22,677 nt of DNA from Phycisphaerae bacterium (GTDB lineage: Bacteria; Planctomycetota; Phycisphaerae; Sedimentisphaerales; Anaerobacaceae). Below are positions 20,037 to 22,677 of this stretch, one piece after another. Position 1 is the stretch's first letter. Every line of letters starts with the position of its first letter. The stretch spans positions 1 through 22,677 of the forward strand of contig JAUVYZ010000003.1 of assembly GCA_030602845.1 (NCBI GenBank). Reading direction: 5' to 3'. Position numbers and translations under genes: made by a program. A model generated the notes under the pieces. That model did not search any database. It had not been told where the DNA came from and saw only the letters and a program-made list of their open reading frames with translations.

Positions 20037-21494
20037 ATGAAAAGGTTACAATCGGCGAAGGCGTGGGAAATGTCTCGGCGGGACTTCCTCCAGACAATGG
20101 GCACCACTGCAGCGGGAATTTCGCTGACCTCCAGGAAGTTGCTTGCCGCTGCCGGGGCTTCTCCGAAGGCCGCCGGCCACCAAAAGAAAACCGCCACCAT
20201 ACGAGGGGCTTTTGTCTATCCGCCCACCGAGTCTCTAAGACAAGCCGGCTATTATAGCTGGCCGGGCTCAACCTTTGATGCTGAAGCGCGTCAAAAAAAG
20301 TATATGGACAGGATTAGAGCGATGGAGCGAAATCTGGGAATGCGTATCTTGATGGATGACAAACCGCTCGATGAGACGGCAAGTGTGACGCAGTTCATCA
20401 ACGAAGTCAGGCAATCGAAGCCCGATGGATTGCTCCTTATACTATTCAAGAAGGGGCACTGGGGACATGTTACTCGTATCATTGAAGAGGTGGGCGTCCC
20501 AGCGGTCGTACTTACAACGTTAGGCATCCTCCTCGTTGGTCACATTAATCAGCTTCGCGAAAAGTCCGGCGTCTATCTCATAAATTCGCTGGACAATCTT
20601 GATGCCGTCGAAGAGGGGATGAATATGATTAGAACGGCCCGCTGGATGAAGGAGGGCTGCATTATCAACATCAGGGGCTCGCAGACTAAAGAAACAACGG
20701 TGCCCCATCTTGGCACGCGCGTACGAACCATTCCGCACGAGAGGTTTTACGAGGAATATAGGCGCACTGAAGTTACGGACGCAGTCAAAAAGCTCGCCCG
20801 GGCCTATCTGAAGAATGCCAAAGACGTAATCCAGCCAACCGAAGCCGATGTCCTCGAGGCCGCAAAAGCATATTTTGTCTTCAAACAAATCATCAAGGCA
20901 GAAAATGCCGATGCCGTGATGATGGATTGTTTACCGGGACTTAAAAGGCCGCATAAGCACGTCCCCCCTTGTATGGGCTTTATGAGTTTGAGGGACGAAG
21001 GCATCGCCGCCGGCTGTCAATCTGACCTGAGCGCAACGCTGACCTTGATGTTGGTGCAGGAACTCTTTGACAAGCCGGGCTTTCAGCAGAACGCTTCTAT
21101 GGAGACCGAGAAAAATCACTATTTCGGTGCGCATTGCACTTGTGCCTCGAAGTTGAAGGGTACAACCGCCCGACCCGAGCCATACATCTTAATGAACCAC
21201 GCCGAGGCGGGCTGGGGCTGTGTCCCCCGGGTCCTCTGGCCTGTGGGAAAAGACGTTACTATGGCCCAGTACCGTCCAGGCGAAACGCCGCGGATGCACA
21301 TTTACAGTGGCAAAGTGGTGGGATGCCCACCCGTACCCGCCACCGGAGGCTGCCGAACAAATATAGAGATGACCATTAACGAGGTGGATGACGTTTGTGA
21401 TGTAAAGGGTATGCATCAGGTTATATTCTATGGCAGCTACGCCAAACAACTGCGGACCTTCTGTCAACTGTACGGCATTGAGGTCGACACTTAG
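20037..21494 (+). CDS. Tat-exported L-fucose/L-arabinose isomerase-like protein
   Basis: 485 residues. The ATG at 20037 has AAAGGAG 5 bases upstream. Residues 12-40 are a twin-arginine signal (MSRRDFLQTMGTTAAGISL...LLAAAG). The mature part follows the fucose isomerase-like fold: an N-terminal Rossmann-type half (TIRGAFVYPP; SKPDGLLLILFKKGHW; VPAVVLTTLG) and a C-terminal half with DAVMMDCLPGL (about 295-305), GIAAGCQSDLSATLTLML and the FGAHC motif (363-367) seen near the end of this superfamily. The substrate cannot be read from sequence; many planctomycete homologues are only 'isomerase-like'. The stop TAG is formed by the junction with the MITE-like element downstream, and the C-terminal residues are unchanged by that insertion. 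Confidence 0.85.
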   Translation: MKRLQSAKAWEMSRRDFLQTMGTTAAGISLTSRKLLAAAGASPKAAGHQKKTATIRGAFVYPPTESLRQAGYYSWPGSTFDAEARQKKYMDRIRAMERNLGMRILMDDKPLDETASVTQFINEVRQSKPDGLLLILFKKGHWGHVTRIIEEVGVPAVVLTTLGILLVGHINQLREKSGVYLINSLDNLDAVEEGMNMIRTARWMKEGCIINIRGSQTKETTVPHLGTRVRTIPHERFYEEYRRTEVTDAVKKLARAYLKNAKDVIQPTEADVLEAAKAYFVFKQIIKAENADAVMMDCLPGLKRPHKHVPPCMGFMSLRDEGIAAGCQSDLSATLTLMLVQELFDKPGFQQNASMETEKNHYFGAHCTCASKLKGTTARPEPYILMNHAEAGWGCVPRVLWPVGKDVTMAQYRPGETPRMHIYSGKVVGCPPVPATGGCRTNIEMTINEVDDVCDVKGMHQVIFYGSYAKQLRTFCQLYGIEVDT

Positions 21495-21669
21495 AGCTTA
21501 TCCGAATAACCGGGTCGTTATGAGGCCGAGCGAAAAGTTCGAGGCCAAGGCGGCAGGCCAAAAATGCTCGGAGGCGCGGTTTTCTCCACGTTGAGAACGT
21601 TTTTGGCTGACAACGCAGGCATCGGGCTTTGCAGCCGGCCGCAATAGAGCGGGTTATTTGGATAGGCTC
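21494..21669. mobile_element. 176-bp MITE-like element with 18-bp terminal inverted repeats
   Basis: Left end GAGCTTATCCGAATAACC and right end (reverse-complemented) GAGCCTATCCAAATAACC match at 16 of 18 bases. TTA directly repeats on both sides (21491-21493 and 21670-21672). Ends of the GAGCCTATCC type and a 3-base T-A target duplication are as in IS5-family (IS1031-like) elements. There is no transposase inside, so it is non-autonomous. Removing the element and one TTA restores GAC ACT TAA TAG, giving the same protein end with a TAA stop. Confidence 0.8.
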
Positions 21670-21699
21670 TTAATAGCGCCGGTTGTTTGTAATAGAACG

Positions 21700-22644
21700 C
21701 TATCTTCCGGATAATCTCGAGTTGTGTCGTTGGCAAACCAATACCAGGCAGCCGAGACCCAGCAGACCTATTGTTGCCGGCTCAGGCATTGGTGTAACAT
21801 AGACACCGTCGATATTGGTGTTGTTGCTGAAGAGACCTTCGGCGAAGTATAAAGTCGCACTGTATGTTGTCGGATTGTACTCGATGAGGTCGCCGTCTCC
21901 GAAGCTCAGCCCGCCGAGCGTCGCCGCGCCGCCGGTTGACAGAACAATGTTGCCGCTCTCGAGGATATGTACCGCATCGATGTCTTCATCGGCGGAAAAC
22001 AAACTTTCGTCGAAGAATAATGTTGCCGTATCTGTTGTCGGGTTATACTCGATAAGGTCGCCGTCTCCGAAGCTGAGCCCCCCCAGTGTTGCCCCGTCGA
22101 TTGTTGAAAGGATAATGTTACCGTTGGCAAGGATGTGCACCGCATCGATGTCTTCATCGCTGCCGAACAGGCCTTCGCTGAAGAACAATGTTCCGCTGCC
22201 GGTTGTCGGGTTGTACTCGATAAGGTCGCCGTCCCCGAAGCCCAGCCCGCCCAGTGTTGCGCCACCCTCGGCTGAAAGAATAATGTTACCGTTGTCGAGG
22301 ATATGTGCTGCGTCGATGTCTTCGTCTCCCCCGAACAGGTTTTCGTCGAAGTACAATGTTGCGGTGTCGGTTGCCGGGTCATACTCGGCCGCGTCACCGT
22401 CGTAAAAGCTGAGCCCCCCAAGTGTTTCCGTTGCGTCGGTCGAGAGGATGATGGTTGCGTTAACCGGCCCGGCAGCCGATGCAACCAGAATCAGCACCGC
22501 CCCAAGAATCATTAGTGCCTTTTTAAGATTGAATCTCGGCTCTTGTTGTATTTCAGAAACACATGGATTCAATTGGCCTTTTGCTTTGCGCCCCTGGCAT
22601 TCACGTTCTACTTGGCGCCGAATTTTGTAGGCACAGTCTCGCAT
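21700..22644 (-). CDS. PEP-CTERM protein with four 56-residue repeats
   Basis: About 314 residues from the ATG at 22644 (a GTG at 22647 adds one). The hydrophobic export segment is KKALMILGAVLILVASAAGPVNA. It is preceded by a long basic stretch, so the true start may be the ATG at 22512, which has AAAGG upstream but would lose both lysines. The mature part is four tandem repeats of exactly 56 residues, each reading roughly (N)IILST...ATLGGLSFGDGDLIEYNPTTDTATLFF...LF..DEDIDAVHIL.NG. The end is a PEP-CTERM signal: MPEPATIGLLGLGCLVLVC then a basic QRHNSR tail. The protein should be sorted by an exosortase encoded elsewhere. Repeats rich in Asp and Gly could form propeller-like blades; function unknown. 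Confidence 0.88.
   Translation of the reverse strand: MRDCAYKIRRQVERECQGRKAKGQLNPCVSEIQQEPRFNLKKALMILGAVLILVASAAGPVNATIILSTDATETLGGLSFYDGDAAEYDPATDTATLYFDENLFGGDEDIDAAHILDNGNIILSAEGGATLGGLGFGDGDLIEYNPTTGSGTLFFSEGLFGSDEDIDAVHILANGNIILSTIDGATLGGLSFGDGDLIEYNPTTDTATLFFDESLFSADEDIDAVHILESGNIVLSTGGAATLGGLSFGDGDLIEYNPTTYSATLYFAEGLFSNNTNIDGVYVTPMPEPATIGLLGLGCLVLVCQRHNSRLSGR
21787..22455 (-). repeat. Four tandem 168-bp coding repeats
   Basis: Successive units begin at codons 65, 121, 177 and 233 (counted from the GTG at 22647), an exact 168-base period. The last three are closest to one another; the first is more diverged (YDGDAAEYDPATD against GDGDLIEYNPTT). The repeats open a long false frame on the plus strand (21815-22405). 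Confidence 0.9.
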
Positions 22645-22677
22645 CACCCCCAGGAGTATCCCACAGACGTTGTCATT

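Noticed and set aside
21815..22405. 196-aa plus-strand ORF opposite the PEP-CTERM gene
   Set aside because: It is the antisense of the 168-bp repeats, with Ser/Pro-rich repeating sequence caused by the coding strand; no ribosome site or family resemblance.

Overview
The window most likely comes from a Planctomycetota bacterium, probably from the Phycisphaerae/Sedimentisphaerales side. This is inferred from gene content only. It encodes a PEP-CTERM anchored repeat protein, a secreted choice-of-anchor-Q beta-helix protein, a secreted protein ending in the 'IDIKP..CPNPLN' domain frequent in these genomes, and two Tat-exported sugar-isomerase-like proteins, next to ordinary housekeeping genes. 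No rRNA, tRNA, CRISPR or phage module was seen.

Layout: 1-500 holds a broken start of a YhaM-like OB-fold gene and several small repeats. 500-2086 (-) is a secreted multidomain protein. 2087-2489 is a repeat-rich intergenic stretch leading into proS (2490-4316). 4423-9444 (+) is an apparent operon: Tat-exported TIM-barrel isomerase, DUF4416 protein, MraY/WecA-type sugar-phosphate transferase and O-antigen ligase-like polymerase with TPRs; its last two genes suggest envelope glycan synthesis. yebC and a single-pass membrane protein follow on the minus strand, then pyrF (+). 12456-13623 is an ECF sigma factor overlapping a four-helix membrane protein. murD (13733-15313) follows, then a PadR regulator overlapping a HAAS-like/signal-peptidase-like fusion, an orphan murD 3' tail and a PilZ protein. 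The right end has a 780-aa beta-helix protein (-), a Tat-exported fucose-isomerase-like protein (+), a 176-bp MITE-like element, and a PEP-CTERM protein of four exact 56-aa repeats (-).

The most unusual feature is the density of small repeats. About ten loci carry degenerate tandem arrays with a strict 7-bp period, mostly at gene edges but also in frame inside genes. At least five other small repeat families are present: a 53-bp element with a palindromic core, a CCCGCACCAATT hairpin, a CATTGCGAG..CAATCTC element, a 9-bp-period array, and a CCCCGTTAGAAA element. murD carries three in-frame repeat insertions (about 70 extra residues) and still looks intact. A second notable item is the PadR partner: its signal-peptidase-like domain appears to lack both catalytic residues. 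It sits behind a PadR-type palindromic operator.

The ECF and PadR cassettes on either side of murD look AT-richer than their neighbours by eye and may be acquired regulatory modules.
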